Shown: positions 15,910 through 24,578, counted from the stretch's first letter. The stretch is DNA of 64,000 bases from Bog-532 sp963830385 (GCA_963830385.1 CAWHMD010000011.1:1-64000); one strand, 5' to 3'. Translations and numbers: made by a program. Notes: a model not told the origin generated them from the sequence alone.

Positions 15910-17388
15910 TCAGAAGCCGCCGAAGTTGTCGTCGCCCCCGCCGCCGAAGTCGCCCCCGCCGAAGTCCCCGCCCCCGAAGTCTCCGCCACTGAAGTCGCCC
16001 CCGCCGCCGAAGTCCCCGCCACTGCCGTCGCCGCCGAAGCCGTCGCCTCCGCCGAAGTCCCCGCCGCCGAAGTTGTTGTTGCCCACGTCCCCGCCGCCGA
16101 AGTCCCCGCCGCCGTCCCAGCCGGGGCCGCCGCCCCAGCCCCAGCCCGGGCCACCCCAGCCCCAGCCGGGCCCGGACAGCGCCTCACCCAGCAGGAACCC
16201 GGTGAACAGGCCCGGCCCGAGGCCGTAGCCGCCCCAGTACACGGGCGCGAACCCGGAGTTGGCGTAGTACACCGGGGCCGGTGAGCCGGTCTGCTGCACG
16301 GTCCGCATCTCCGGCTCGATGCCCTGCTCGATCTTGTGAAGGTCATTGGCGCACACCGGCACGTCGCGGGTGGGGCCGCCGTCCGGCGGGGTCCACGGCG
16401 CGTCGGCCACCGACATGCCGTGCCGCGGGTCGAAGAAGCACGACGGCCGCCGTTCCGGCGCGGGCTGCCCGTGGGCCAGTGCGTCCGCCACCGCCAGCCG
16501 GTACTGCGCTTCGCCGATGTTGCGGCTGACGGCCATCATGTCCTGTGGCTTGCGGGCCGCATCCAGCGCGGCCGTGCCCCGCTCGTAGGCGGCCAGCGCC
16601 GCTGCCTGCGCGGCCGCCGCGTCCGGGTGCTGCTGGATGGCGACGTTGCTGTCCTGGTCGGTGATCTGCTGGTTGAGCGCGAGCAGGTCGTCCTGGGCGG
16701 CCACCTTGGCGTCCTTGAGCTCGCGGGCGCGGCGGGCCCGCCGCGGCCGGACGACCAGCAGCCCGACCAGCAGGCCGATGATCAGCAGCACGCCGATCAC
16801 GACCACCACCGCGATCCAGGCCCCAGACGATGAGGACGACGACCCGGAGCCACTCGTGGACCCCTTCCCCGCCTGCGCCTTGGCCTGGTCAACGAACTCG
16901 GTCAGCGCCGCCGCCGGGTCGTTGCCGTGGTCCTGCACCGCCGTGGTCGCGATCTTCGCGGCCTCGTTGTCGGCCAGCACCCCGCGGTTGTAGGCCCCGA
17001 AGTGGTTCAGCCGGACGTCGTAGAACCCCACCACGAACTGATCGTGGCTGCTCAGGTCGCTGATGATCTGGTCCATGGCGGCGTTGTAGCCGCCGGACCC
17101 GGAGGCGGCGGCCACCACGTAGATGGGCTCGCTGCCGATCTGCTGCTCGAGCTGGTCCTGCTGGCTCTGCGACAGCGCGCTGCGGGCGTCGCTGGCCACG
17201 CACACCGAGTGCTGCGCCAGGCAGCTGCTCAGCGAGTCCGCGCTCGCCCCGCGGGCGGCGGCCGCGGCGTAGACCGCCCCGGCCGCCCCAGCCGTACTGG
17301 CCGCGTTTGCCGCCGCGACCGACAGGCCGCCCACCGCCAGTCCGGCCATGGCCAGCACGGCCGCCAGCATCGTCAGGATTCTCTTCAC
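15910..17388 (-). CDS. Secreted/membrane protein with Gly-Asp-Phe-rich repeat tail
   Basis: 492 residues from GTG. An N-terminal signal peptide (ILTMLAAVLAMAGLAVGG) is followed by an extracytoplasmic domain (residues about 45-175), a Ser/Gly linker, one strong TM helix (AWIAVVVVIGVLLIIGLLVGLLVV, about 190-213), a basic stop-transfer stretch (RPRRARRAR), a cytoplasmic helical region, and a C-terminal tail of repeats such as GGGDFGGGD and GWGWGGPGWGWGG over the last 100 residues. The first domain resembles TPM-type (YgcG-like) proteins in placement, and glycine-rich tails are also common there. No enzymatic motif is seen. Function unknown. Confidence 0.75.
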   Translation of the reverse strand: MKRILTMLAAVLAMAGLAVGGLSVAAANAASTAGAAGAVYAAAAARGASADSLSSCLAQHSVCVASDARSALSQSQQDQLEQQIGSEPIYVVAAASGSGGYNAAMDQIISDLSSHDQFVVGFYDVRLNHFGAYNRGVLADNEAAKIATTAVQDHGNDPAAALTEFVDQAKAQAGKGSTSGSGSSSSSSGAWIAVVVVIGVLLIIGLLVGLLVVRPRRARRARELKDAKVAAQDDLLALNQQITDQDSNVAIQQHPDAAAAQAAALAAYERGTAALDAARKPQDMMAVSRNIGEAQYRLAVADALAHGQPAPERRPSCFFDPRHGMSVADAPWTPPDGGPTRDVPVCANDLHKIEQGIEPEMRTVQQTGSPAPVYYANSGFAPVYWGGYGLGPGLFTGFLLGEALSGPGWGWGGPGWGWGGGPGWDGGGDFGGGDVGNNNFGGGDFGGGDGFGGDGSGGDFGGGGDFSGGDFGGGDFGGGDFGGGGDDNFGGF

Positions 17389-17511
17389 GGCTCATCATCC
17401 CCGTATGACCGTTTCCGTAGATTGGCCAGGTTATCCACTCCCCGCTCAGATCCGAAACCCTCCGCTGGCCGGTGACGCCGCCAGTCACGCCACCGGCCAG
17501 CCGGCCACCGG

Positions 17512-18654
17512 TCAGCGCACGCTGGCGAAGAACTCGCGCAGGTCGGCGGTCACCAGGTCCGGGTCGGTGGTGTAGCCGAAGTGGCCGCCGCGCGGGTACT
17601 CGGTGTAGCGGACGATGTTGTTGGCGCGCTCGGCGCAGGCCCGGATCGTCCGGAAGTCGTACGGGAACACCCCGACTGCCGTCGGCACCTTGTTCGGCAG
17701 GTCCCGGTAGCCCGCGCCGCTGTGCGCGTCCTCGTAGTAGTGCCGGGCGCTGGAGACTCCGGTCCGGGTGAACCAGTAGATGCTGGCGTGGGTCAGGTAG
17801 GTGTCCACGTCGAGCTGGCCGGTGTAGTCACCCCAGCCCGTCCAGATCTCGGCGTTCCAGGCCAGCGTGGCGACGGGGGAGTCGGTCAGCCCGTAGCCCA
17901 GTGTCTGCGGCCGGGTCTGCTGGATCTTCTGGTAGCCGGCCTTGTCCTGGAAGTCGGCGGTGCTGCCGCCCAGGCTGGCCCGGTCCGCGCCGGTCATCCG
18001 GGCCGCCTCGGCCGGGTCACCGGACGGGAACGCGAAGATCTGCAGCAGGTGCACGCCGATCAGCCCGTCCGGCGCGAGGATGCCCAGCTCGCGGCCGGCC
18101 AGCGCCCCGGTGTCGCCGCCGGCCACGCCCCAGCGGTCGTACCCGAGCCGGGTCATCAAGGTGGCGAACGCCCGCGCCATCCGGGCGCTGTCCCAGCCGC
18201 GCTCGGTGGTGGGGCCGGAGAAGCCGTAGCCCGGCAGCGACGGCACCACCACGTCGAACGCGATCGACGGGTCGGCCCCGTGCGCCCGCGGGTCGGTCAG
18301 CGGCCCGATCACGCCCAGCAGCTCGGCCACCGAGCCCGGCCAGCCGTGCAGGAGCAGCAGCGGCAGCGCGCCCGGCTCGGCCGACCGCACGTGCAGGAAG
18401 TGCACCGTCTGGCCGTCGATGACGGTGGTGAACTGCGGGTACTCGTTCAGCTGAGCCTCGTGCGCACGCCAGTCGTAGCCGTCGCGCCAGCGCTCGGACA
18501 GCCGCCGCACCTGGTCCAGCGGCATGCCGTAATCGGTACCGGCCGCGGTCAACTCACCGGGCCAGCGGGTCGCGGCCAGCCGGGCGGACAGATCGTCCAG
18601 GTCAGCCTGCGGGACGTCGATGCGGAACGGGTCGATGCTCTGCGAAGTCGTCAT
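17512..18654 (-). CDS. Epoxide hydrolase (EHN + alpha/beta hydrolase)
   Basis: 380 residues. The N-terminal epoxide-hydrolase lid domain (FRIDVPQADLDDLSARLAATRWP) precedes an alpha/beta-hydrolase core with oxyanion motif HGWPGS (103-108), nucleophile Asp181 in AGGDTGA, and the late catalytic His358 in PRGGHFGY. These are the residues of microsomal-type epoxide hydrolases that open epoxides to diols. It is single-cistron, facing away from the Gly-rich gene by 123 bp. The substrate is unknown. Confidence 0.92.
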   Translation of the reverse strand: MTTSQSIDPFRIDVPQADLDDLSARLAATRWPGELTAAGTDYGMPLDQVRRLSERWRDGYDWRAHEAQLNEYPQFTTVIDGQTVHFLHVRSAEPGALPLLLLHGWPGSVAELLGVIGPLTDPRAHGADPSIAFDVVVPSLPGYGFSGPTTERGWDSARMARAFATLMTRLGYDRWGVAGGDTGALAGRELGILAPDGLIGVHLLQIFAFPSGDPAEAARMTGADRASLGGSTADFQDKAGYQKIQQTRPQTLGYGLTDSPVATLAWNAEIWTGWGDYTGQLDVDTYLTHASIYWFTRTGVSSARHYYEDAHSGAGYRDLPNKVPTAVGVFPYDFRTIRACAERANNIVRYTEYPRGGHFGYTTDPDLVTADLREFFASVR

Positions 18655-18714
18655 ACCTTCACGCTAGAAAGCATTCCGGCCAGTTTCTGGCCTCAATCCC
18701 CACGGCCTCGCAAC

Positions 18715-19551
18715 TCAATCCGCGGCCTTCACCGCCGTGCCCACGACGGTCGTGTAACCCATGGTGAACTGGCCGCCGATCGCGTCGACGGCCGCCCCGA
18801 TGCCGGCCAGCAACTGGCTGAGCGTGTCCGCGGGCAGCCGGTTGTTGCCGCCGAAGGTCGGTACCGTGTCCAGCCATTCGTCCCGGGTGTAGCCGCGCTC
18901 CCAGTCGAACCGCCACTGTTCCGGCTCCGCGAACGCCCCGGTCGCCCGCATCCCGTCGGCCGCCCGGCCGGCCAGCCGCGCGTACCCGTCCGGCCCGGGC
19001 AGGCCACCTTGTACCGGCGCGCCCGGCAGCGTCTGCCGGATCGCCGCGGCCATGGCTTCGCCCAGCTCCGCCGGTGGCCGGGACGCGTTCCAGAACACCG
19101 CCAGCCGGCCACCGGGCGCCAGCGCCCGCGCGACCTGGCGGGCACCGGCGGCCGGGTCCACCCAGTGCCAGGCCTGGCCGGCCACCGCCGCGTCGAACTC
19201 GCGGCCGGGCGGGTCCCAGTCCTCGATCCGGGCCACCTCGACCTCGAGCCCGAGCGCCCGGGCGCGAGCGGCCATCCGCTCGTCCGGGTCCACCCCGAGG
19301 ACCTCGGCCCCGGCCGCCTGGAACAGCCGGGCCACGATGCCGGTGCCGCAGCCGACGTCCAGCACCCGGGACCCCGGGCTGGTGGCCAGGACCCGCTCCA
19401 CCAGCGCCGACGGGTAGCTGGGCCGGGCCCGGTCGTACTGGTCCGCGTTCGCGCCGAACCCCTCCGCCACCTGGCGAAACTGCTCCGACCCGAAGCCGGG
19501 CAGCCGCGCGCTGGCACCGTCCTCGGCCGATTCCGCCCCGTCCGGTTCCAC
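18715..19551 (-). CDS. Class I SAM-dependent methyltransferase
   Basis: About 278 residues from GTG 19551, the only reasonable start in a frame that stays open much further upstream. Motif I is SRVLDVGCGTGIVARLFQAAG with the acidic EVLGVDPDERM at the next strand, and AVAGQAWHWVDPAAG is the Methyltransf_11/25 motif II-III region. The opening FGANADQYDRARPSYP is typical of this family. It is divergent from a TetR gene, and the promoter would overlap the paired inverted repeats at 19603-19640, so it is probably the regulated target. Confidence 0.85.
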   Translation of the reverse strand: MEPDGAESAEDGASARLPGFGSEQFRQVAEGFGANADQYDRARPSYPSALVERVLATSPGSRVLDVGCGTGIVARLFQAAGAEVLGVDPDERMAARARALGLEVEVARIEDWDPPGREFDAAVAGQAWHWVDPAAGARQVARALAPGGRLAVFWNASRPPAELGEAMAAAIRQTLPGAPVQGGLPGPDGYARLAGRAADGMRATGAFAEPEQWRFDWERGYTRDEWLDTVPTFGGNNRLPADTLSQLLAGIGAAVDAIGGQFTMGYTTVVGTAVKAAD

Positions 19552-19602
19552 GCCGGCGCCCGACGACTGCGCGCCGGCCCGGCCGGCCCCGATTCCGGTA
19601 GA

Positions 19603-19640
19603 GTGGGCACACGCCCACCTTAAGTGGGCAAGTGCCCACT
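19603..19640. promoter_or_regulatory. Twin operator for the divergent TetR/methyltransferase pair
   Basis: Two inverted repeats lie side by side: GTGGGC-ACAC-GCCCAC (19603-19618) and AGTGGGCA-AG-TGCCCACT (19623-19640, perfect 8-2-8). Both share the GTGGGC half-site. They sit between the start of the methyltransferase and the GTG of the TetR gene 22 bp downstream. Two dimers could bind on neighbouring turns. Confidence 0.8.
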
Positions 19641-19662
19641 CGTCAACGCGCCCGGAGGTCCA

Positions 19663-20307
19663 GTGCCGACTGGGGTGGCTATCTCCGATCCGCGTGAGCA
19701 GTTGTTCGCCGCCGCCGAGCGCATCCTTTTGCGCGACGGCCCGCAGGCGCTGACCAGCCGCGCGGTCACCACCGAGGCGGCCTGCGCCAAGGGCGTGCTG
19801 CACCGGCACTTCGCGGACTTCGATGACTTCCTGGCCGGGCTGGTGCGGGATCGCATCGCCCGGCTCGGCCCCCGGGCCGATGCCCTGCTCCAGGCGGCCG
19901 GCACCGGCACCGTGACCGGCAACCTGACCGCCGAGCTGACCGACCTGTTCGGCTCGGTGGCGGTGGCCGTCGTCGCCCTCATCACGTTCCGCGATGACCT
20001 GCGGGCCCGGCTGCGCGAGACCACGCCGGCCGGCGTCCCGCTGCTCACCGAGGCGGCCGCCATGCTCGCCGCCTACCTCGCCGCCGAACGTGACCTGGGC
20101 CGCCTGGCCTGGGACGCCGACGTCGCCACGCTCGCCCCCACCCTGCTCGGCGCCGGTCACCTGCTGTTCGCGGGCCGCGACACCCCGCCCGCGCCCGCCA
20201 CCGTGCACCGGACCGTCGCCACCGTCATGGCCAGCGTCGTCCGGGAGCCCCGGCTGACCGGCGACCGCGACACCGGGCAGGCCATAGACACGCCCGGCGA
20301 CCGGTGA
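19663..20307 (+). CDS. TetR family transcriptional regulator
   Basis: About 214 residues from GTG 19663 (GGAGG 4 nt upstream; the frame extends to a GTG at 19624, but that lies inside the operator). HTH: FAAAERILLRDGPQALTSRAVTTEAACAKGVLHRHFADFDDFLAGL. The unusual HRHF in place of YYHF at the recognition-helix end is seen in a subset of TetR proteins. The C-terminal domain is a helical ligand pocket. Its stop overlaps the start of the next gene as GTGA, so regulator and kinase are co-translated. Confidence 0.88.
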   Translation: MPTGVAISDPREQLFAAAERILLRDGPQALTSRAVTTEAACAKGVLHRHFADFDDFLAGLVRDRIARLGPRADALLQAAGTGTVTGNLTAELTDLFGSVAVAVVALITFRDDLRARLRETTPAGVPLLTEAAAMLAAYLAAERDLGRLAWDADVATLAPTLLGAGHLLFAGRDTPPAPATVHRTVATVMASVVREPRLTGDRDTGQAIDTPGDR

Positions 20308-20885
20308 CGCCGCCCGCCCGGCCCACGCTGGTCGTGATCAGCGGCCCGCCCGGGTCGGGCAAGACCACGCTGGCGCACCAGCTCGCGCGCGCCCTCGGGT
20401 GCCCGGCGATCTCCCGGGACGAGATCAAGGAGGGGATGGCGGGCAACGTCCCCGGCTTCACCCCCGGCCGCGACGACGAGCTGTCGCTGGCCACCAACCG
20501 GGTGTTCTTCGCCGTGCTGGAGACCCTGCTGCGGGCTGGTGTGACCACCGTGGCCGAAGCCGCCTTCCAGGACCGGCTCTGGCGCCCCGGCCTGGAACCG
20601 CTCCTGCCCCTGGCCGGGATCCGCATCGTGCACTGCACCGTCGACCCCGAAGTGGCGTTCCGCCGCAGCCTGGACCGGAGCGCTGGCAACCCGCACCGCC
20701 GGGCGCACGCCGACCCCGCCGAAGCCGACGCCGGCCGCTGGCTGGAACGCCTGCGCAGCTTCGACCGGGTCGATCTCGGCGTCCCCTGGATCGAGGCCGA
20801 CACCACCGACGGCTACCGGCCCGGCCTGGCCGGCCTGGTGGCGTTCGTCACCCGGCCCGGCCCGGCCGGGTCGGCCCCACACTAG
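20304..20885 (+). CDS. P-loop AAA/zeta-toxin-like small-molecule kinase
   Basis: 193 residues. Walker A GPPGSGKTTLAHQLA is at residues 14-28; ISRDEIKEGM follows as the acceptor-side loop, and VHCTVDPEVAFRRSLDR looks like the lid/arginine region of nucleoside and aminoglycoside-type kinases. The size and order fit the AAA_33 group, which includes kinases of small metabolites and some phosphotransferase toxins. Substrate unknown. GTG start overlaps the TGA of the TetR gene, so it belongs to that operon. Confidence 0.8.
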   Translation: MTPPARPTLVVISGPPGSGKTTLAHQLARALGCPAISRDEIKEGMAGNVPGFTPGRDDELSLATNRVFFAVLETLLRAGVTTVAEAAFQDRLWRPGLEPLLPLAGIRIVHCTVDPEVAFRRSLDRSAGNPHRRAHADPAEADAGRWLERLRSFDRVDLGVPWIEADTTDGYRPGLAGLVAFVTRPGPAGSAPH

Positions 20886-20921
20886 GATCGCGTCATCGAT
20901 CCCCGGCCCGGAGGTGGCTTG

Positions 20922-21188
20922 ATGCCCCCGCAGCACCTGAACAACCGACACCGCGACACCCTGCAGAAGATCTTCGCGCACCCGGTCAGCCACAACGTCG
21001 AGTGGCAGGACGTCCTCGGGCTGCTGGAGGCGGTCGGCGACATCGAAGCCCGCCCCGGCGACAAGATCGCGGTGACGCTGGACTCGGAGACCGAGGTGCT
21101 GCACCGGTCCGGGAGCGCCAAGGACCTCGACGAGAACCAGGTCGTGAGCCTGCGCCGCCTGCTCGCCAGCCACGGCATCGAGCCCTGA
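20922..21188 (+). CDS. Small conserved-looking hypothetical protein
   Basis: 88 residues, start ATG 20922 with GGAGG 7 nt upstream (a TTG just before it is also in frame). Sequence LNNRHRDTLQKIFAHPVSHNVEWQDVLGLLEAVGDIE looks like the alpha-beta-beta entry of HicA-like small proteins, but the rest carries no catalytic His in the usual place, and I would not call it a toxin. No partner antitoxin gene is adjacent. It stands alone between the kinase gene and the PHO-box region. Function unknown. Confidence 0.7.
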   Translation: MPPQHLNNRHRDTLQKIFAHPVSHNVEWQDVLGLLEAVGDIEARPGDKIAVTLDSETEVLHRSGSAKDLDENQVVSLRRLLASHGIEP

Positions 21189-21198
21189 CCCACTGATC

Positions 21199-21244
21199 GG
21201 CGCGGGCCCACCGGCTACCCACTGCCAGGCGCGGGCCCACCGGC
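21199..21244. repeat. Short direct repeat
   Basis: GGCGCGGGCCCACCGGC occurs at 21199-21215 and again at 21228-21244 (17 bp, 29 bp apart), followed by more CACCGGCG variants to about 21296. The stretch 21189-21310 is GC-rich intergenic sequence with no gene. Confidence 0.6.
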
Positions 21245-21312
21245 GGCCCGCCGACGCCACCGGCGCCCCCCGCCGACACCCCACCGGCGCGGCCCGTCAC
21301 CCGCACCGCTTA

Positions 21313-21334
21313 GTTCACACGGCCTTCACGGACT
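21313..21334 (+). promoter_or_regulatory. Candidate PHO box (PhoP direct repeat)
   Basis: GTTCACACGGC followed by CTTCACGGACT forms two 11-bp units with TTCAC exactly 11 bp apart (21314-21318 and 21325-21329). Actinobacterial PhoP binds tandem 11-bp repeats with a GTTCA-type core. It lies about 90 bp upstream of a secreted phospholipase D, a plausible phosphate-starvation gene. Only two units are seen, so this is tentative. Confidence 0.5.
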
Positions 21335-21425
21335 GGATCTGTTGCGCTACCCATCGCGCAAGTTGTGTTCGGATCTGTTCCGCAACGGTGAAAACTGTCC
21401 AGCCAGTCGCCACCTGGAGGCCCGT

Positions 21426-22435
21426 ATGCACTGGAACGGCCTGCGCCGTCCACGGCTCGCCGTCCTGTCCGTTCTCGTCACCGCGGCCACCGCCGCGGTC
21501 ACCGCGATCGCGGTGACCGTCCCGGCCGGCGCCGCCAGCAACCTGTCCCTGCTGGTCCTGCCGGACCAGGGGAAGAGCGCGATCTACAGCTTCGCCAGCT
21601 CGGCGACCAGCTCGATCGACCTGACCATGTACGAGCTGAAGGACACCACACTGGTCAACGACCTGGTGGCCCGGGAGAAGGCCGGGATCAACGTCCGGGT
21701 CATCCTCGACCGCAGCACGAGTCCTACGACTCCAGCGCGTACAGCACGCTGACCAAGGGCGGGGTGAGCGTGGTGTGGTCGTCCTCGGCCTTCACCTACA
21801 CCCACCAGAAGACGCTCACCGTGGACAATCGCGAGTCCTACATCACCACCGGCAACTTCGACACCACCTACTACTCGACCAGCCGGGACTACGGTGTCTT
21901 CGACACCGACACGGCCGACGTGACCGCGGTGGTAGCCACCTTCAACGCCGACTTCGCGCACAAGTCGATCACGCCCTCGGACGGCGACGACCTGGTCTGG
22001 TCGCCGACCGACTCGCAGACCCGGATCCTCAGCGTGATCAACGGGGCCAAGTCCTCCCTCGACATCGAGCAGGAGGAGTTCAGCGACAGCACGCTGGTCA
22101 GCGCGATCGTCTCGGCCGAGAAGCGCGGCGTGAAGGTCCGGGTCGTGGTCGAGGACCCGGCTGACTACTCTTCCGAGCTCAAGCAGGTCATCAGCGCCGG
22201 CGGCACGGTCGAGGGCTACTCCTCCTCGACCGGCTTTTACATTCACGCCAAGGCCATCGTGGCCGACCGCGGCACGTCCACGGCCAAGGTGTTCGCGGGC
22301 TCGGAGAACTTCTCCAGCAACTCCCTCAACGACAACCGCGAGCTCGGCCTGATCACCACCGACGCGGGGGTGCTGAGCGGCATCGAATCGGCCTTCACCT
22401 CCGACTACGACGGCGGCACCCGCTACTCGGGCTGA
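21426..22435 (+). pseudogene. Secreted phospholipase D-like protein, one-base frameshift
   Basis: ATG 21426 has GGAGG 5 nt upstream. A Sec signal peptide (RPRLAVLSVLVTAATAAVTA ... VPAGAAS) precedes SNLSLLVLPDQGKSAIYSF and VRVILD. The frame then fails at about 21711: the same strand in the next frame gives QHESYDSSAYSTLTKGG, which is the expected continuation. One extra base makes 21426-22435 a 336-codon gene. Both HKD motifs are intact downstream: HQKTLTVD and, in the second half, IHAKAIVADRG, so the two-lobe PLD fold is complete apart from the shift. Such enzymes hydrolyse phosphodiester bonds of phospholipids outside the cell. It may be a sequencing error rather than decay. Confidence 0.85.
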
Positions 22436-22554
22436 CGCCGCGGGCCCGTGACCTGCGCCCCTGGCATCCCGTCGCGCCCCATCCATCCCCCTGACAGGTG
22501 CGCGGTGGACAATACTTTCTGGCTCAACCATTCATCGCGAACGTAGGAGGTCCA

Positions 22555-23094
22555 ATGGCGGACTCAGGGCTCAACCCCTTCGAGGGTCTTCCCGATGCCC
22601 CGAACTTCACCGTGACCAGCTCGGACATCACCGACGGCGGCCCGCTGCCGCAACCGCACGCCAGTGGGGTGATGGGCGCCGGCGGTGAGGACCGTTCCCC
22701 GGAACTGTCGTGGAGCGGCTTCCCCGAAGGCACCCAGAGCTTCGCCGTCACCTGCTATGACCCGGACGCGCCGACCCGCAGCGGGTTCTGGCACTGGGCC
22801 GTGTTCAACATCCCGGCCTCGGTCACCGAGCTGCCGGCCGGGGCGGGCGACCCGGGCAGCATCAGCCTGCCCGCCACCGCGGTCACCCTTCGCAACGACG
22901 CCAGCATGTCGCAGTACATCGGGGCCGCGCCCCCGGCTGGCCACGGCGTCCACCACTACCAGTTCGTGGTGCACGCGCTCGACACCGACCACCTGGACCT
23001 CGACCCGGGGTCCACGCCCGCGTTCCTGATGTTCAACATGCTCAGCCACACCCTGGCCCGCGCCGCCATCATCGCCACCTACGAGCAGAACTAA
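22555..23094 (+). CDS. YbhB/YbcL-type PEBP (Raf kinase inhibitor-like) protein
   Basis: 179 residues from ATG 22555, GGAGG 4 nt upstream. The family core is visible: SPELSWSGFPEGTQSFAVTCYDPDAPTRSGFWHWAVFNIP, i.e. the D-P-D-A-P and H-W ligand-pocket segments, and later GHGVHHYQFVVHALD. PEBP proteins bind anionic ligands such as phosphate or phospholipid headgroups; bacterial roles are mostly unknown. The next gene starts 2 bp after its stop, so it may be co-transcribed with the first esterase. Confidence 0.92.
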   Translation: MADSGLNPFEGLPDAPNFTVTSSDITDGGPLPQPHASGVMGAGGEDRSPELSWSGFPEGTQSFAVTCYDPDAPTRSGFWHWAVFNIPASVTELPAGAGDPGSISLPATAVTLRNDASMSQYIGAAPPAGHGVHHYQFVVHALDTDHLDLDPGSTPAFLMFNMLSHTLARAAIIATYEQN

Positions 23095-23096
23095 GC

Positions 23097-24449
23097 GTGG
23101 CTGGGGGGCCACCGCCGCCGGGCCGGGCGGCCGCGAAGACCAGGCCGTGGACGCGGCCCGCGCTGCTGGCCGTGACGGCCCTGGCGGTGGCTCTCGCCAC
23201 GGCCTGCACGGGCGGCAGCGGGACCAAGCCGGGGGCCACGGCCAGTCCCGCCGGTAACGCCCACGGCAGCACCGCGGCCGGCCAGCCGTACTGGGTGTCG
23301 ACCTGGGCCGCCAGCCCGATGGCGGCCACGCCGCCCAGCCTGGCCGGGACCGGCGACGTGTCGGCGGCCGGGTTCAAGGACGAGACGATCCGGGATGTGG
23401 TCTGGGCCAGCACCGGCGGCCGGTCGGCCCGGATCCGCCTGTCCAACCTGTTCGGGACCCGGCCGGTCACCTTCAGCCAGGTCGACCTGGGGGTCGCGGC
23501 GGGCGGCGCGGCCGTCGCCGCCGGCACCAACCACCCGGTCAGCTTCGGCGGCCGCGCCTCGGTGACGATCAAGCCGGGCACCGAGGCGGTCAGCGACCCG
23601 GTCCGGTCGGCCGTCCCAGCCGAGACCAGCCTGGTGGTCAGCCTGTTCACCGCGTCCGCGACCGGCCCGGCCACCTACCACGCCGACGCCGAGGGGACCA
23701 ACTACATCGCGAGCGGCAACCACGCCGGCCGCGATCCGGCCGCCCCGTTCAGCGGGCTCACCGGAGCCTGGTACTTCCTGGACGACGTCGACGTGCGGGC
23801 ACCGGCCGCGGCGGTGGTGGCCCTGGGCGACTCGATCACCGACGGCTACCAGTCCACCCTCGGGGCCAACACCCGCTGGCCCAACGATCTGGCCCGCCGC
23901 CTCCGGGCCGCCGGGCAGCCGCTGTCGGTGGTCAACGAGGGCATCAGCGGCAACCGGGTGCTCAGCAACTCGGTCTGCTCCGGCCAGAGCGCGGTGTCCC
24001 GCTTCACCCGCGACGTGACCGGCCGCAGCGGGGCCCGCGACGTCATCCTGCTCGAAGGCATCAACGACATCGGCTACAGCCAGGACCCCGACACCGGCTG
24101 CGTCACCCCCAACACGAACGTGCCGGCCGCCCAGATCATCGCCGGTTACCAGCGCATCATCGCCGCCGCTCACGCGGCAGGCTTGCGGATCTTCGGCGCC
24201 ACCTTGACCCCGTTCCAGGGCTCGGACTACTACTCGGCGGCGGCCGAGGCCAAGCGCGAAGCGGTCAACCACTGGATCCGCACCAGCCACGCCTTCGACG
24301 GCACCATCGACTTCGACCGGGCCGTCCGCGACCCGGCCGCCCCCCTCGAACTGGCCCCCGCCTACGACAGCGGTGACCACCTGCACCCCAACGACGCCGG
24401 TTACCAGGCCATGGCCAGCAAAATCAACCTGTCCATGTTCAAGAGCTGA
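23097..24449 (+). CDS. SGNH/GDSL hydrolase, lipoprotein form
   Basis: 450 residues from GTG. A lipobox ends at Cys37 (VALATAC) followed by a Gly/Ser linker, so the mature enzyme is membrane-tethered outside the cell. Residues about 65-235 are a beta-rich accessory domain; the SGNH esterase domain follows with GDSITDG (Ser246), the Gly-Asn block GISGNRVL, and the DHLHPNDAG block (Asp427, His430). It is an XynE-like esterase type often acting on acetylated polysaccharides, but the substrate is not proven. It is closely similar along its whole length to the next gene. Confidence 0.92.
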   Translation: MAGGPPPPGRAAAKTRPWTRPALLAVTALAVALATACTGGSGTKPGATASPAGNAHGSTAAGQPYWVSTWAASPMAATPPSLAGTGDVSAAGFKDETIRDVVWASTGGRSARIRLSNLFGTRPVTFSQVDLGVAAGGAAVAAGTNHPVSFGGRASVTIKPGTEAVSDPVRSAVPAETSLVVSLFTASATGPATYHADAEGTNYIASGNHAGRDPAAPFSGLTGAWYFLDDVDVRAPAAAVVALGDSITDGYQSTLGANTRWPNDLARRLRAAGQPLSVVNEGISGNRVLSNSVCSGQSAVSRFTRDVTGRSGARDVILLEGINDIGYSQDPDTGCVTPNTNVPAAQIIAGYQRIIAAAHAAGLRIFGATLTPFQGSDYYSAAAEAKREAVNHWIRTSHAFDGTIDFDRAVRDPAAPLELAPAYDSGDHLHPNDAGYQAMASKINLSMFKS

Positions 24450-24500
24450 ACCCCGCCCGCCTGCCACCGTGGGCTGTCTCTGGCCGAACCACCCATCGCT

Positions 24501-24540
24501 TGACTTTGGGTGACCTTGATTGATCTTGTTTGACGTTTTA
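24501..24540 (+). promoter_or_regulatory. Four tandem 10-bp operator-like repeats
   Basis: TGACTTTGGG, TGACCTTGAT, TGATCTTGTT and TGACGTTTTA follow one another without gaps. Each begins TGA(C/T) and the first three share CTTTG/CTTG cores, giving one unit per helical turn on the same DNA face. The array ends 38 bp before the start of the second esterase. Similar phased TGA-TTG repeats occur for some DeoR-family sugar repressors; no such regulator is in the window. Confidence 0.6.
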
Positions 24541-24578
24541 CGATTTTCCTGTCTCAGTGCCGAGATCAGGAAGCGCCG

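Noticed and set aside
15926..16228. Short repeated units that might look like a CRISPR or microsatellite array
   Set aside because: Repeats are 9-15 bp codon repeats of the Gly/Asp/Phe tail, with no spacer structure and no cas genes.
17581..19623. Plus-strand open frame across the epoxide hydrolase and methyltransferase genes
   Set aside because: Spans two genes that have catalytic motifs on the other strand; no start signal or domain of its own.
20922..21188. HicA-like toxin
   Set aside because: Size and the first helix fit, but the catalytic His is not in place and no HicB partner is adjacent.
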